Notes: generated by a model not told the origin, from the sequence alone. A stretch of DNA of 64,000 nucleotides from Molanna angustata (GCA_963576475.1 OY754977.1:14195243-14259242); one strand, 5' to 3'. Counted from the first letter of the stretch, positions 19,440-30,854 are shown. A program made the numbers and translations.

Positions 19440-20090
19440 GTAATAAGCACACCGTTTTAAACTGTAGGCACAAGTGGCGAGTCTGTAGCCAAAATGGCAA
19501 TTTCTTTCATCTAACCAGTGTTACAAGTCAAGATAAAAAAAAATCCGTTTAAAATAGTTTAAAATATTTTTTTCCTCTACCAGGAACCGAACCCAGATCG
19601 CTTTCATCTAAGCTACACTTAAATCAAATTTATTCGTTTATTAATTTTTATCATCCTTCAATTGAAACGTGGCCGGCGATACGTCCTCCATGGTATCGAA
19701 GCATGTGAAGAGTTAAAGGCAATCGCTTTAGAATGTTTAAACGGAATTCGTTTGTGATTTTGTAGCAAATAATTCGATAGTATGAATGCAATGCGACATT
19801 TTATTGGAAAAGTATATAAATGGTCCATGCGCCAGAAAATGCGGCCTCCGATCTATTTCGGCTTTAATAAAAAAACATATGGGTCGGAGAGAACACACCT
19901 AAATATAAACCCCAATTTTACAAAACATTGTACCTACATTTACAAATATTTTGATTCAACATTTATATTTGAAATATTAATATGTCAACAGAGGCGAAGC
20001 GAGAATATATATTTATAGGAAAACCAAGAAATCAGGGGGGCAAGACTGGTCCAACCGGCGAAATCAAAACCCTCGTGATTACCCATTTCA
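19440..20090. other. Spacer with a tRNA-like scrap
   Basis: GGAACCGAACCCAGATCGC near 19581 resembles an inverted tRNA T-arm. The rest is unassigned, including CAGAGGCGAAGCGAGAATAT at 19988. Confidence 0.35.
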
Positions 20091-20099
20091 TGATGAATG

Positions 20100-20700
20100 A
20101 ATTTATTTATTTATTTATTATTTCCATCAACGGCTAAATAGCCTTTTACAAGTACATACTAAATAAAATAGTACAAACACGTTTAATACATACAATAATA
20201 TTATAAAGTGAAAACAAAAAGAGATGTAGGTATATATATACGAAATTTCTATCAGAATATTTTTTTGCATATGATATGTAAACATTTTTAAAGAAATATA
20301 CTAAAAACAAAAAGAAACAAAACAAATAGCATACATAAATTATATACCTAGGTATAAAGTAAATTCAATAGTGTCATTAAAAATAATGCCATAAAAAACA
20401 GTTAAAAAATAAGCCAAGAAACTAAATATTAAAAAGAGATGCCTTAAAATATGCACATATATATCCATACAATATGCAATACATAAAATATATAGATGAT
20501 GAAACAAAATTATATAAATAAAAATAATATAAATAACCAGTAAACAACAAAGTAACGTAAAAATAGATTACAAGAGAGATAGAAAAAGAGTACCTATAAC
20601 AGATATAAGATAGTCCCATACAATATACCATAAATTCGAAATAAAAAAGTAAATAAAACAATAATAACACATTTATGAAGTAAGTTAATTGAAGTTAACA
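20100..20700 (-). mobile_element. Possible retroelement 3' end (A/T-rich UTR)
   Basis: TTTATTTATTTATTTATTAT followed by AACGGCTAAATAGCCTTTTA is the layout of a minus-strand Jockey-type 3' end: an (AAAT)n tail preceded by a short GGCTATTTAGCC palindrome. The following 500 bp are A-rich and carry no reverse transcriptase motif. Confidence 0.4.
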
Positions 20701-20869
20701 ATTAACTTGGCTATTTATAACAAATAACTCTGCAGGTACTATAATAACAAATTAAATTGGTTATTATAAGCTGTAACTTATTTACTTTTAATAAGTAGGT
20801 ACGTTTTAAGTGTATATGAGGTACTCATAAAAATGTGATAGTAAACGACTCTATGACAACTACTTGACA

Positions 20870-21090
20870 TTTGTGGCACAGCTGGTTCCGATTCCCGAGC
20901 GAAAGGTCTCGGGTTCGATTCACGGTGGAGACACAGTTTTTAATTGTGTTTTCAGTATGGATCTGTGAGACGATTAATATCGTAAGTCTCAGCATGTAGA
21001 ATGTGGCAACTTGTTATTGGGTGCGTGTTAAATTATTATTTGAAATAGTACTCGAGAAGTTACAAAAAATAAACTGATAGGTTGGAACTT
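20870..21090 (+). mobile_element. SINE-C copy
   Basis: A T-arm-like CTCGGGTTCGATTC segment is followed by ACGGTGGAGACACAGTTTTT, GATCTGTGAGACGATTAATA, GTGGCAACTTGTTATTGGG and GTGCGTGTTAAAT. The same order is found at 42610-42800 and, without a clear head, at 56090-56235. It is interpreted as a tRNA-headed SINE; no target-site duplication was detected. Confidence 0.65.
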
Positions 21091-21239
21091 GCGATAAGTT
21101 CCGATAAATCACATGCATTTTGCCATTGTTAAAGCAAGTAAATATATGTATAATTTCATGTTTCCTACGCCCAATCTGGAAATTCTTATGTATTTTTGAC
21201 GTAACCGGCACCTTTTTATACAGTACTAGCTTTTATGTC

Positions 21240-21990
21240 CCGCCGTTGGCCAAGAATGTAAATTAGTGAAGGAATAAGCAATCGTTTATATAATATTATA
21301 ACAAAAAATATTTGCTAATTCGTAGTATGAAAAGTAGTTTGAAATTTAATTGAGTTTAAGCGATGTAAAATGTTCAAGTGATGGCCACAACCCATTTGTT
21401 TTTATATATAAGTAGGTACATACAATTTCTGCACGCATGGACTATGGTTAATGGTTTTAAATATGACTGATTATAAAGAGACAACGTTGTAAAGAGTTTG
21501 GATTTGGCCACAACCCCTATTTTTATATATTGTCATCGAACGCAAATGTGTTTTATGTAAATATTTAGTAATTTTGGATGATGGGAAATGGCTTAAAAAT
21601 TAAATAAACAAAAGTACTGAAAAGATTCTAGTGTTGGTCACATCCCATTCGTTTTTATATTTTTCGTCAAGTGTGCATACCTATAGATTATTATATTTTT
21701 GCACAATAAAACTGATCTACATTACAGAAGAAGACTTAAATAGTTTTTAATTTGAATATAAACGTTGTGAAGAGTCCAGTAATGGCCACAACCCCGATTT
21801 TTTATTATATTGTCATCAAAATCAAATACGTAGTTATTGAAAATTAAGCAATATATGATGATATAATAAATGGTGTAAATTTCGATTGAACAAAAGTATT
21901 GAGAAGATTCTAGTGATGGTCACATTCCATTCGCGTTATGTATTTTCGTCAAGTGTGCATGTTGTTTATAATATTTCTATACAATAGACT
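21240..21990 (+). repeat. Arr-E block: tandem units with a GGCCACAACCC motif
   Basis: GGCCACAACCC or its variants occur at 21383, 21506, 21636 (GGTCACATCCC), 21784 and 21918 (GGTCACATTCC), 123-148 bp apart. Each is usually followed by a T-rich TTTTTATAT segment. A GTTGGCCAAG variant at 21245 starts the series. Units at 21506/21784 and at 21636/21918 are most alike (ATTGTCATC versus TTCGTCAAGTGTGCAT), giving an alternating two-unit period of about 280 bp. An inverted block of the same repeat lies at 10.5-11.4 kb. Confidence 0.75.
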
Positions 21991-22905
21991 ATAAGACTTA
22001 AAACTAACCCAAAAGACTAAATGAAAAAAAGAATAAGTATAAGACTATAACAAATAGTTTGTAATAAAAACTGACCCAATGGTCTACATAAAAAATGCAA
22101 TAGAAGAATTACACAATAGTAAATGTATTATATAAAAAAAACTGACCAAATGGTCTTCATAAAAGAAGAAGAAGATGAATTGAAATATAGGAAATATTTT
22201 ATATAAAATTCACCCAACGTCTACATTAAATAAGAAAACGAAGAATTAGACTAAAGGAAATAGTTTGTATAAAAACTAACCAATAGATCTACAAAAAATA
22301 AGAAAAAGAAGAATTAGACTATAGAAAGTAGTTAATATAAAAACTGACCCAAAGGTCTACATATTAGAAGAATAATTATACGTCAGGAAATAGATTGTAT
22401 AAAAACTAACGCAAAGGTCAACATAAAAGAAGACGAAGAAGAATTATACTAAAGGAAAAGTTTGCATGAAAACTCTCTCCCTTGGTCTACATAAAAGAGG
22501 AAAAATTAGACTATAGGAAGTTAGTTTATACAAAATTCAACAAAGGTCTACATAAAATTAGAAAAAGAAGAAATACGTTAAAAGAAATAGTTGGTATCAA
22601 AACTGGCCCAGAGGTCTACATAAAATAAGAAGAAAAAGAATTAGATAATAGGAATAAGTTTGTATAAAAACTCACCCAAAGGGCTACATAAAAGAAGAGG
22701 AAGATGATGAATTAGACTATAGGAAATAGTTTGTATAAAAACTCACCCAAGGTCTACATAAATTAAGAAAAAGAAAAATTAGACTATAGGAAATGGTTTA
22801 TTTATGAACTGTACCAAATGACTTCACAAAAGAAGAGGAAGAAGAATTAAACTCCAAGAAATAGTTTGTATAAAAAATCACCCAAAGGTCTATTTATTTA
22901 TTTAT
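21990..22905 (+). repeat. Minisatellite of ~67 bp, about 13 units
   Basis: The unit is roughly AAAACTCACCCAAAGGTCTA, CATAAAAGAAGAAGAAGAAT, TAGACTATAGGAAATAGTTT, GTAT. GGTCTAC-type words recur at about 22081, 22151, 22214, 22288, 22353, 22416, 22484, 22546, 22613, 22681, 22752, 22820 and 22888. Units diverge substantially from one another. A left-over piece (AAAGAAGAATTTCACTATAG) at 23100-23140 lies beyond a retroelement tail. It is not a CRISPR array because the whole unit repeats with no unique spacers. Confidence 0.85.
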
Positions 22906-23098
22906 ACATCTTCTTGTACACAATATAAACAAATATAATTGTACACTGGCGGGCTTATTGCCATTAGGCAATTTCTTCCAACCAACCAGATTACAAAGTA
23001 TGACAACATTGTATATGTACAACAGCAAATAAAAAAGAGTAAAAGAAATCAAAGAAAATTCGTATAATACTTAAATACTATTAAAACAAAAATACTAC
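22886..23098 (-). mobile_element. Jk-J 3' tail inserted in the minisatellite
   Basis: TATTTATTTATTTATACATC, TTCTTGTACACAATATAAAC, GTACACTGGCGGGCTTATTG and AATTTCTTCCAACCAACCAG are the reverse complement of the Jk-J 3' end seen at 33.9 kb. Only the 3' UTR is present. Minisatellite sequence resumes on its right side. Confidence 0.8.
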
Positions 23099-23139
23099 TT
23101 AAATAAAAGAAGAATTTCACTATAGGAAATAGTTTGTAG

Positions 23140-24000
23140 ATTGAATGACATGTGTATTGTAGTTAACCTAAGATAGTTTAATAATTTTCCTATACGTAAT
23201 TAGTATATTGTTGGTTTTTAAGTAGTATTAGGTATGTAGGTACCTACCTACAATGATGTTCTAAATTAATTCGAATTCGATTTATAACAAATTTTATTTG
23301 AATATCAGAATGTGTCCGTTACCATAGTAACCATAGAACATGTAAAAAATATCAAATGGTTTGTAGACATTTTTTGAATAATATGTAGGTACCTACATTG
23401 GTTTGTTCGATGCCATAAAAATGAAAATTGTCCGAAATATCAAATATTATATACAAATTATGCAATTTTATTATGCCTATATCTTTACTAATAATTAACA
23501 GACTTTTACAATATACGTCTTAAAACTTGCTGTAATGTCTTGTGTTTCATTTTATTATTTCATAATTATATTTATTTCAAAGGTTTATTATTTTCAAGAA
23601 CATATTCATTCGGTAGGAAAATGAAATATTGTATGAAAAGATATTAAAATGGCGGCATTTATGTACAAAACGCTTACTTTAAAAATAAGTTTAACATTAT
23701 AATTATACAAAATATTCACCATATTTTTCACTTAAACGCTAAGTTATACTTGAAAGTAAATTTTTTTCGTGTAAATACGTACTTCTAACTTTTAAACTAA
23801 CAGATATTTGCGTGCAAAATGTACACTTTTTTGACAGATACGACTTGGAAAATTTTGTATGAAAAAAATTATTATTGAAATATTTTTAAAATTCAGCATT
23901 TTTATCGCATTATTTTTAGCGTGACACTGCATCAGTTATATAGGTACACGTTCGCACATAAATTAGATTTTTAGATGCTCTTGGTTTTTCAGAAGGCGTG
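23140..24000. other. Spacer, nothing recognised
   Basis: AT-rich and carrying the lepidopteran-style word GTAGGTACCTACCTAC at 23234-23249. No coding or repeat signal was identified. Confidence 0.45.
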
Positions 24001-24004
24001 AGAC

Positions 24005-24065
24005 AAACACACACACACACACACACACACATACACACACACACATACACACACACACACACAGA
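24005..24065. repeat. (CA)n microsatellite
   Basis: An almost pure CA repeat with occasional AT or AG interruptions, just left of TIR-D copy 2. Confidence 0.9.
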
Positions 24066-24099
24066 CACTAACATTTTGATTGCTTTATTACTTTAGATA

Positions 24100-25350
24100 A
24101 AACGAGTGGGTTGTGGCCAACGCTAAACTCCTCACTAACAAGTCAATCTATTAAGTATTCAAATTTTGTATGGAAAATATTCAGCATTTTCATGAAATGG
24201 GTTTGTTTTAAATATTTTTTATTTAAATATTTTATTATGAAAACTTGATAACACTTCAATGCTATTTTATGAAAGTGATGTGCCTTTTTATCAAATTTAA
24301 AAATAAAAATTTCAAATTTTAAGTTTCCTGAACTAGGGGTCACTTGGAAATATTTGACAGTTATTAATATTAAGAAGCACTATTCAGATATCCTTCAAAA
24401 TCTAATGGAAGCTAAGGGAGTATTAGATATACAAATTTGCAAAATTTGAAAAGAATCGAATGAGTACCTCATCATTATCATAAGCTCGACAGCTCTGGGT
24501 GGGCCTTGGCTGAATCCAGGAGTCTCCTCCATTCCCGTCTATCCGTTGCCTTCGTTCTCCAGTTTCTAATATTAATAGTGGAAGCATCGGCATCGATACT
24601 GTCCATCCATCGAGTCCTTGGTCTTCCTGGTCTTCTTCGACCTTGTGGCACATTAAGTGTGAGGCGTTTTGTGGGGTTGTCGTCGTCCATTCGGATTATG
24701 TGACCAGCCCATCTTAAGCGCCCTATCTTGATGGAACTGATCACATCGGGCTCTTCATAGGTCTTGTATAGTTCCCTGTTATATCGACGACGCCAACCGT
24801 TATTATCTTTTATTGGCCCGTAGATCGTTCGAAGGATCCTTCTCTCAAAAGCCGCTATGGATCCTTCAGTTTGTTTGGTCATCGCCCAGGTTTCGGAAAC
24901 ATACGTGAGGACTGGCTTGATGAGTGTTTTATACAGAAGGATCTTTGTGTTTCTCCTAACCAGTTTTGACCTTAGCTGCTTTTGTAGGGCGTAGAAGCAT
25001 CTATTAACAGCCATGATTCTTCTTCCAACTTCTTCTTTAAATCTAATGGAGGCTAAGGCAGTATTAGATATACATATTTGCAAACTTTGAAAATAATCGA
25101 ATGAGTACTTTAGTCTATAATCGATAAATTAAAATAAACACGTCGTCCATACCACACAGCACAATGTGTGTGTGCACACACACACACATTGTGATATTAT
25201 GATATTATGATCCATTGTGATGAAACTTTCAGAATGCAATCTCAGCATGATACTAGTTGATAATCTGCAATAAAAAAATAACTTTAAAAATTGCGAAATC
25301 ATAACTCCCCACTATATCACCTTGGGTTAATGAGGAGTAAAAATAAAAAG
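24100..25350 (+). mobile_element. TIR-D element, copy 2, split by RTE-2
   Basis: The left end is GAGTGGGTTGTGGCCAACGC then ACTCCTCACTAAC (24127-24139). The right end is GTTAATGAGGAGT (25326-25338), giving a 13-bp inverted repeat with one mismatch. Internal blocks match copy 1 (16.6 kb, inverted) and copy 3 (35.6 kb). An RTE-2 insertion at 24468-25038 divides it. A CA-rich microsatellite lies at about 25160-25190. Confidence 0.75.
24468..25038 (-). mobile_element. RTE-2 insertion flanked by 70-bp direct repeats
   Basis: An open minus-strand frame (ending at 24478) encodes EEVGRRIMAVNRCFYALQKQ, LLYKTLIKPVLTYVSETWAM, RRILRTIYGPIKDNNGWRRR, IGRLRWAGHIIRMDDDNPTK and GRRRPGRPRTRWMDSIDADA. This is the C-terminal third of an RTE-type reverse transcriptase. 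The 3' end reads CTTATGATAATGATGAG (TGA-type tail). The 70-bp sequences on the two sides (24398-24467 and 25039-25108) agree at 65 positions. They look like an unusually long target-site duplication of the TIR-D host. The element is 5'-truncated. Confidence 0.85.
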
Positions 25351-25354
25351 TATA

Positions 25355-26150
25355 CTTTGTTCTTCGTCGGATTCAAGAGCAGACAAAACGAAGAGATTAA
25401 TTAGTTTTTGGAAACTATTTCTTCCAGAATCTTCTCGATTATTACTTTTAAGTCCCGAAACTTTGTTAATAAATAATTATTTTGCCTTACACCGACAAAA
25501 GTGGCGAAATAATTAAGTCAGCATTATACAGCTCAGCACAACGTCGTTGAGCTGGTAAATTCCTCAGCCCAGTATTTAAATGAGTTATATATTATTATAT
25601 AGATACGATATGCACACAGCCTCAGTCTTGGCAAAGCATCTGATAAGTTCTCGGTAATCATTCGTCTACGAAGATTTTCTTCCCTATACTATGTACAACC
25701 GTAAAAATGTCACAGTGGAGAAAATTTTCACTCCTTTCCGTTCATTTAATGATGTTCATTTTCATTATTTATTTTACATCTATTGAAGCTGTATGGCTAT
25801 GCTGTTTTGGAGATGACTCCGTAGTAAAAAAAAGATAATATTATATTATACAATATTTTATAAGTAATTTGAGGGCGACGACTTTAAGATGACTGTCTCG
25901 AACAAATACAAGGAAAAATATGCGATAAGTTTTGGAAGAAAATAACTTTAAAATCGTCAATGTTTTTGAAAGCAAACGATCTCGTACAATCACTCTTCTT
26001 CCGATATATCCATAGTAAAAGTTCGTGTGTTGTGATTTATACATTAATTTGATAAATAATTGACATTAAATAAAAGAATCCATCAAAACTTATTTTACTA
26101 CTTAACAATATAATTTGTGTATTTTAATGCTCTATATGTTTTTTTTTAAA
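25355..26150. other. Spacer, nothing recognised
   Basis: No shared repeat or credible coding region was seen. Confidence 0.45.
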
Positions 26151-26157
26151 TTAATGA

Positions 26158-26272
26158 TTCAGTCCTTCAAACAAGTACATATACTATAGTTGAACGAAAT
26201 AGGGATTCAAACTCGTGACCACTGGGTTACTTACTCAGCACTATAACCGCTCTGCCACCACAAAATACAAAA
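26158..26272 (-). mobile_element. SINE-B copy, inverted, internally deleted
   Basis: The reverse complement reads GGTGGCAGAGCGGTTATAGT, then CCAGTGGTCACGAGTTTGAA and CAACTATAGTATATGTACTT, so part of the SINE-B body is missing. It forms a head-to-head pair with the SINE-B at 26342. Confidence 0.75.
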
Positions 26273-26341
26273 TTGACCTAATAATAAATATCTTTGGTTG
26301 ATGTGTATTTCTCACGGAAAATAAAAATATTATTAATATGA

Positions 26342-26500
26342 GTGGTGGCAGAGCGGTTAGCACGCTGGATTAGTAATCTAGCGGTAACGAGTTCGAATTC
26401 TGCCACGACTGATTTCTTAAACCGATAGCACAATCATTTATGCTAAATTTAGGGAATGTATAAGGATGTATATGTAATTGTTTCAAGGACATATTTATTC
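26342..26500 (+). mobile_element. SINE-B copy
   Basis: GTGGTGGCAGAGCGGTTAGC, GGATTAGTAATCTAGCGG and ACGAGTTCGAATTC form the tRNA-like head. The body is GGGAATGTATAAGGATGTAT and the end is AAGGACATATTTATTC. It abuts the 3' end of RTE-3. Confidence 0.8.
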
Positions 26501-26502
26501 TT

Positions 26503-26952
26503 CTTCTTTTTTTTCTTTGCCTCATCCCACTTTAGGTAGGGTCGGCTCTCCTAATCCTTTGGCGCCACGACGATCTGTCCTGTATTGTAGGGGCTGGGAC
26601 GTGGGCTTTATCCATGAGCTTACTCATATTGCCCCACCACGTGGATATTGGACGTCCTTTTCTGTTTTCTGGGAGTGCTAGAGCAGTTTGCACTACATGA
26701 TCGTTTTGCTTCCTCATTACATGACCATACCATCTAAGTCGGCTTTCTGTAAGTTTTTCTAGTATGGGGGCTACTCCAAAACTTCCTCTTATTAATTCAT
26801 TACGAATTTTATAAAGCTTCGTCACCCCGCCTGCCCACCTCAGCATTTTCATTTCTTTGACATGTAGTTTTTGTTCATGTGTGCCTTTAACTGTCCAGCA
26901 CTCCGCACCATATGTCATTGCAGGTCTCACCGCTGTCTTGTAGACCTTGCTT
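26503..26952 (-). mobile_element. RTE-3 relic (reverse transcriptase C-terminus)
   Basis: A 132-codon minus-strand frame contains MRPAMTYGAECWTVKGTHEQ, MKMLRWAGGVTKLYKIRNEL, LRWYGHVMRKQNDHVVQTAL, ENRKGRPISTWWGNMSKLMD and SSWRQRIRRADPT. It matches the RPAxxYGxECW...MLRWxxGxTxxDxIRNExIRxxxxVAPI...LRWxGHVxRR...GRPxxxW...WRxxIRxADP tail of RTE-type insect elements. The tail after the stop is GGATGAGGCAAAGAAAAAAA. Coding similarity continues to about 26952, where it is truncated. Confidence 0.85.
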
Positions 26953-26999
26953 TGATTTATTATTTTAAAAATATATATTTGATAAAGATATCAGAAGGA

Positions 27000-28355
27000 A
27001 CAAATATCTCGTAGTCACTCACCTACCAGATAAAGTGAGCTTATTAATTCTTCAACGGGTCTTCAGTGAGTGGTGCATTAGGATCTTCTCAGAACATATT
27101 AGCATACAGGCGAGCCACACGATGAACAATTGAATGCAGATGCCATCCTGAGCCATGAGGAAAAGGTCTAGAGGGAGAGAGAGAGAGAGAGATCTGAAAA
27201 AAGATAAGAGAAAAAGAAATACAACGATATGAAAGAAAAACTGTGATTGACATTTTGTTATCTATTTTCTTTCCTTCGAATATGGCCATTGTTGAAAAGT
27301 TGTTTGTATCGATCAATACCAATCAACAACGGAAAAAATATCTTACGAAAATTCGGTAAATAAATGAAAGTTCGTGAAAGAAAACAGAAATATTTTCTTG
27401 AATATTCTACCAGCGCTCAGTTTGAACCACCTCAATGTTATCGCCAATTCAATTAATCGAATGATAAAAACTGCTATTGGATATCGAGAATATATTAACT
27501 TGGGCAATTTTTCGGGCCATTTACAGTCATTGTATTGATTTGTGGCTCAATTACTGTTATTTTATTGATATCTACATTCAATTATTTTTATTTGATCGTC
27601 TATTTATTATATTGATTTATATACACACTTATTTTTTCATACAGTTTAATTTCATTCGGGTTCTTTATTATAACTGCTCGATAAATTCAACAGAAATATA
27701 TTATTATATCGATACGTATAAATTCAACTAAATACATTGATTTTTGAGTTAAGACAGTGACTGTCGAATTCTTGTTGAATACTTTAATTATATTCAATAA
27801 TCTTTTAATTATCTTTTTGGATATATTTAATTATCTTTTATCTTTAAATATTAAAGAATTTACAAAGCCCCGTGAAGTGATGCAAGATTACTCCAAAGGC
27901 GCTATAGCTTATTTGTTGGCTCACATAATATACTCCACTTATGTCAAGATCAAATTTATTCCACTATAAAGACTAAAACCCCGATCATAGTAAGCCGCCT
28001 TATTGACTCTGCCCAATTCTATTAAAGAGAATAACTCTGTGATCCAGATGATCTCAATGTAAGCTGTCTTCCTGCTGTAACATTCTTTGACACAGTTCTT
28101 GAATATATTGTGGAGCCAAGTCGTTCAGAGCATTACGACACCTTGAAAATCCAAGACAGAGTGTCCTGGCGATTACATACCAGGGGGGCCAGGATAAGGG
28201 AAAAAAGAAGAAGAGGAATATTTAATACATAATTGTTGATATTTTTAGACATACTAAAATAAAATATAAAAATGCCTTCTCTGAGACCCTTTGAGGTTTA
28301 CGGTAGATGATTCCTGCTGTTCGCGCCACAAATTTTAAATAAAAAATATCACTGC
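27000..28355. other. Spacer with a weak retroelement-like scrap
   Basis: A (GA)n run lies at 27173-27191. At 28110-28205 the plus strand reads LKIQDRVSWRLHTRGARIRE and ends in a GAAGAAGAGG run. This could be the last codons of an RTE-like element, but it is too short to assign. Confidence 0.35.
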
Positions 28356-28359
28356 ATTT

Positions 28360-28742
28360 GACTTATTTGGTGCCTCTATGTGTCATTCAAATAAGCAATG
28401 CACCGACTCGGACAATAGGATGGCCGGATGTTGATCTAGATCGCCGCCAGTTTGTCTATATAGACGACATCTACAACAAGTGTTCGCTCCGCTCTCGCGC
28501 TGTGAAAAGAAGACTTTTTCTTTCACTGTTAATTCGCAGACGCATCTTTCGTTATATTATTGCAATATATAATCTATTTAAGTTTCGCTATTATCATCTC
28601 GCCGCCGCTGATATAATACACGCCGCTACAAGTTCGCATATCAACTGAGACATCTTCAGCTGCCCACACTGCAGAAGGTCCTACAGCAACCCTGGTCTAA
28701 AGGTAGGTGCATTGTTTTATTTTGGTGTCACTGGAGGTGTTC
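28360..28742 (+). other. Possible solo LTR-like promoter segment
   Basis: This GC-richer segment has TATA-like TCTATTTAAG near 28572 and a following GCTATTATCATCTCGCCGCC that could be an initiator and transcribed leader. About 140 bases further on, TGGTGTCACTGGAGG (28721-28735) is shaped like a primer-binding site next to an LTR. A 96-codon plus-strand frame through it (starting MTYLVPLCVIQISNAPTRTI) matches nothing I know. No second LTR was found in the window. Confidence 0.25.
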
Positions 28743-28744
28743 AA

Positions 28745-29830
28745 ATTTGTTAATTGCAGTGCTAAACATACATCCCTCGCATTTCTATCTCTATAAATCA
28801 AATACACAAAAAATTGAACCAGCGCCGCATTCGCTCAACACAACCTGCTTTGTTCTTTTTGACTGTGAATGCCACAACCTACTAATTCTATCTACTATTT
28901 TTTTAATTGTTTTACACTGTACACCTTAAGAGATAATGTTATATCCGCAAACAAATTGGTCTATGATATATTGTTAAAATTGAATTAGTTGTAATATTCG
29001 TTTGTATGACTGTATGTTTGTTAGGTTTAAATAAAAAAAAATCATTTCAATCGTATTGAAATATATTTGTTAATCAAGAAAAATACAAAAGCTAACCCTT
29101 ATAAAACCTTTTGAAAATAACGTGGTAAAGGAAAGAGTGTCGTGTTTTTATTTCAATTCATTGTGGTTTAGGGTAATTATAAGATGATTCAAAAAAGACT
29201 TTCAGGTGTTGAAAGAAAGGAATTTTGTGTTTTGCGGTGCGGATGATATAAGGAAGAATAAAGGTCCGCCATCTTTGGTCCCAATAAATCTCCATATTCA
29301 TTAAGAATGGCTTTAGCACTCCCGCTAGGCCGCCTTAATGACTTGAGATAAACTCTTACCACGGCCCACTTTCAATTCTCACACATCACATTATGAATAC
29401 AATATTGTTACAACACAAAAATCTGAATAAAAAAATGAAATGAAAGAATATGCACACGCACATACCAATAGGTAGGTACTCTTCACTGCGATAGTAATTT
29501 TATTTTATTTTACTGGGGACACTTACAGACATTGACAATGGCATACAAGAAAGTATATTTTACAAATCTTATATATTATCAATGTCCTTTTAAAAGTGAA
29601 CATGACATGCCAAGTTCATCAATATTTCACACAAACATATTAGAGCATCCATTAAAACAATACAATAAAAACAATAAAAAAACTTTAAAAAGAAGACATA
29701 ATTATACAAAGTTAACATAAAGAACAACAAAAAGTAATGAAACTTGTGCATATAACGATAAAAAAATAATGAAACGTCATGACCTTATAAACAGCACATC
29801 AACAGCAATTTTCCTCTTCACTCAGAATCA
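28745..29830. other. Spacer, nothing recognised
   Basis: No repeat or coding signal was identified. Confidence 0.4.
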
Positions 29831-29837
29831 GAGCATA

Positions 29838-29945
29838 GTGTAGGTTTAGTTAGTCTTTAATGAAAATAGCGAGTTGCTTTATAAATTGAATGAAAATTGG
29901 TTGCAGGAATAATTTTATCAACATCTTTGCCATTTAAGGTCATAG
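29838..29945 (+). repeat. MITE-F internal fragment
   Basis: TTTAGTTAGTCTTTAATGAA, GCGAGTTGCTTTATAAATTG and ATCAACATCTTTGCCATTTA match the inside of MITE-F at 18640-18760. The GCATGCG-bearing ends are absent. Confidence 0.7.
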
Positions 29946-29989
29946 GAAAAAGATTATTATGAATTCGTATTTGATCACATATTTAAATA

Positions 29990-30850
29990 AACTAGTTGCA
30001 TGTAACACATGAGATCCAACTGTCGATGGCGATAGTATGCATAATCAAAGAATACGTACCAAACTATAAACAACACAAATTAATAAATATTTGAAGATAT
30101 TTTATTTTCTATATAAAACATGTAGGTATGTTTGTCAGGATAGGATAGTATGGAGGTCAGTCTGTTTTTCCTACACAGAATAAAAATGTAAACAGTATGA
30201 TGGTATGTATGTATGTTTGGAGATTTAAGTATCAAACTATTAAGTCTTCTTACATATTGTGTATAGGCGACTACCATACAAATTGTATGAAGTGATGTCG
30301 TCACTAAATTCATTTTTTATAAAAATTGTTAAAAAAAAATAACATCAAATTATCTAGTTAGGGTGTTTCGGCTTTTTTCGATATTTTTAAAAACTTTGGA
30401 ATTATAGAGAGTTAAACACATAAATTTATCATGAAAAATGTTTTTCTTAATAAAATTTTTTTGAGAAATTCTGGATTAAAAAAAATTGAGGTTTTTTTTT
30501 CTATATTCATACTAATTTTCAGGGTTCTAGCCTATATGGTTTTTGAGATATACGGAATAATAAAGTAAAAATTCAAAAGTTGATAACCCCTGATTGCAAC
30601 AAATATTCAAAATACTGAGTATGAAAGTTTTGTAAGCCTATGACTATCTATATATTCTGAAATTTGGGCTAGTCAAAATTAAGCGTAAATTGAGCGGATC
30701 AAAAGTGATAAGGGGGGGGGAACATAGAACCTGCATACAAATCTCGATTATCTTGGCTTGATACTTTGTCGATATGTAAAGAGAACAAAGTTCTCTTGAA
30801 CAAATCGACATTAGGATTAATAATAGAATAGTGTTGAACTGCACCGGGCG
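29990..30850 (+). repeat. Rep-A dispersed repeat, longest copy
   Basis: It starts ACTAGTTGCATGTAACACAT and GAGATCCAACTGTCGATGGC. It continues through AACATGTAGGTATG, TATGGAGGTCAGTCTGTTTT, CCATACAAATTGTATGAAG, GGTGTTTCGGCTTTTTTCGA and GAGCGGATCAAAAGTGATAA, and ends near CTTGATACTTTGTCGATATG. The same block order is found at 58.2-59.1 kb, with parts at 0.53-0.75 and 38.8-39.3 kb. No long open frame and no terminal repeat is visible. Confidence 0.7.
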
Positions 30851-30854
30851 CTAT

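Noticed and set aside
21990..22905. Regularly repeated ~67-bp units that might suggest a CRISPR array
   Set aside because: The full unit repeats with gradual divergence and no unique spacers, and the setting is eukaryotic. It is a minisatellite.
28110..28205. DRVSWRLHTRGARIREKRRR as an RTE C-terminus
   Set aside because: Too short, lacking the RWxGH and GRPR blocks. Mentioned only in the spacer note.
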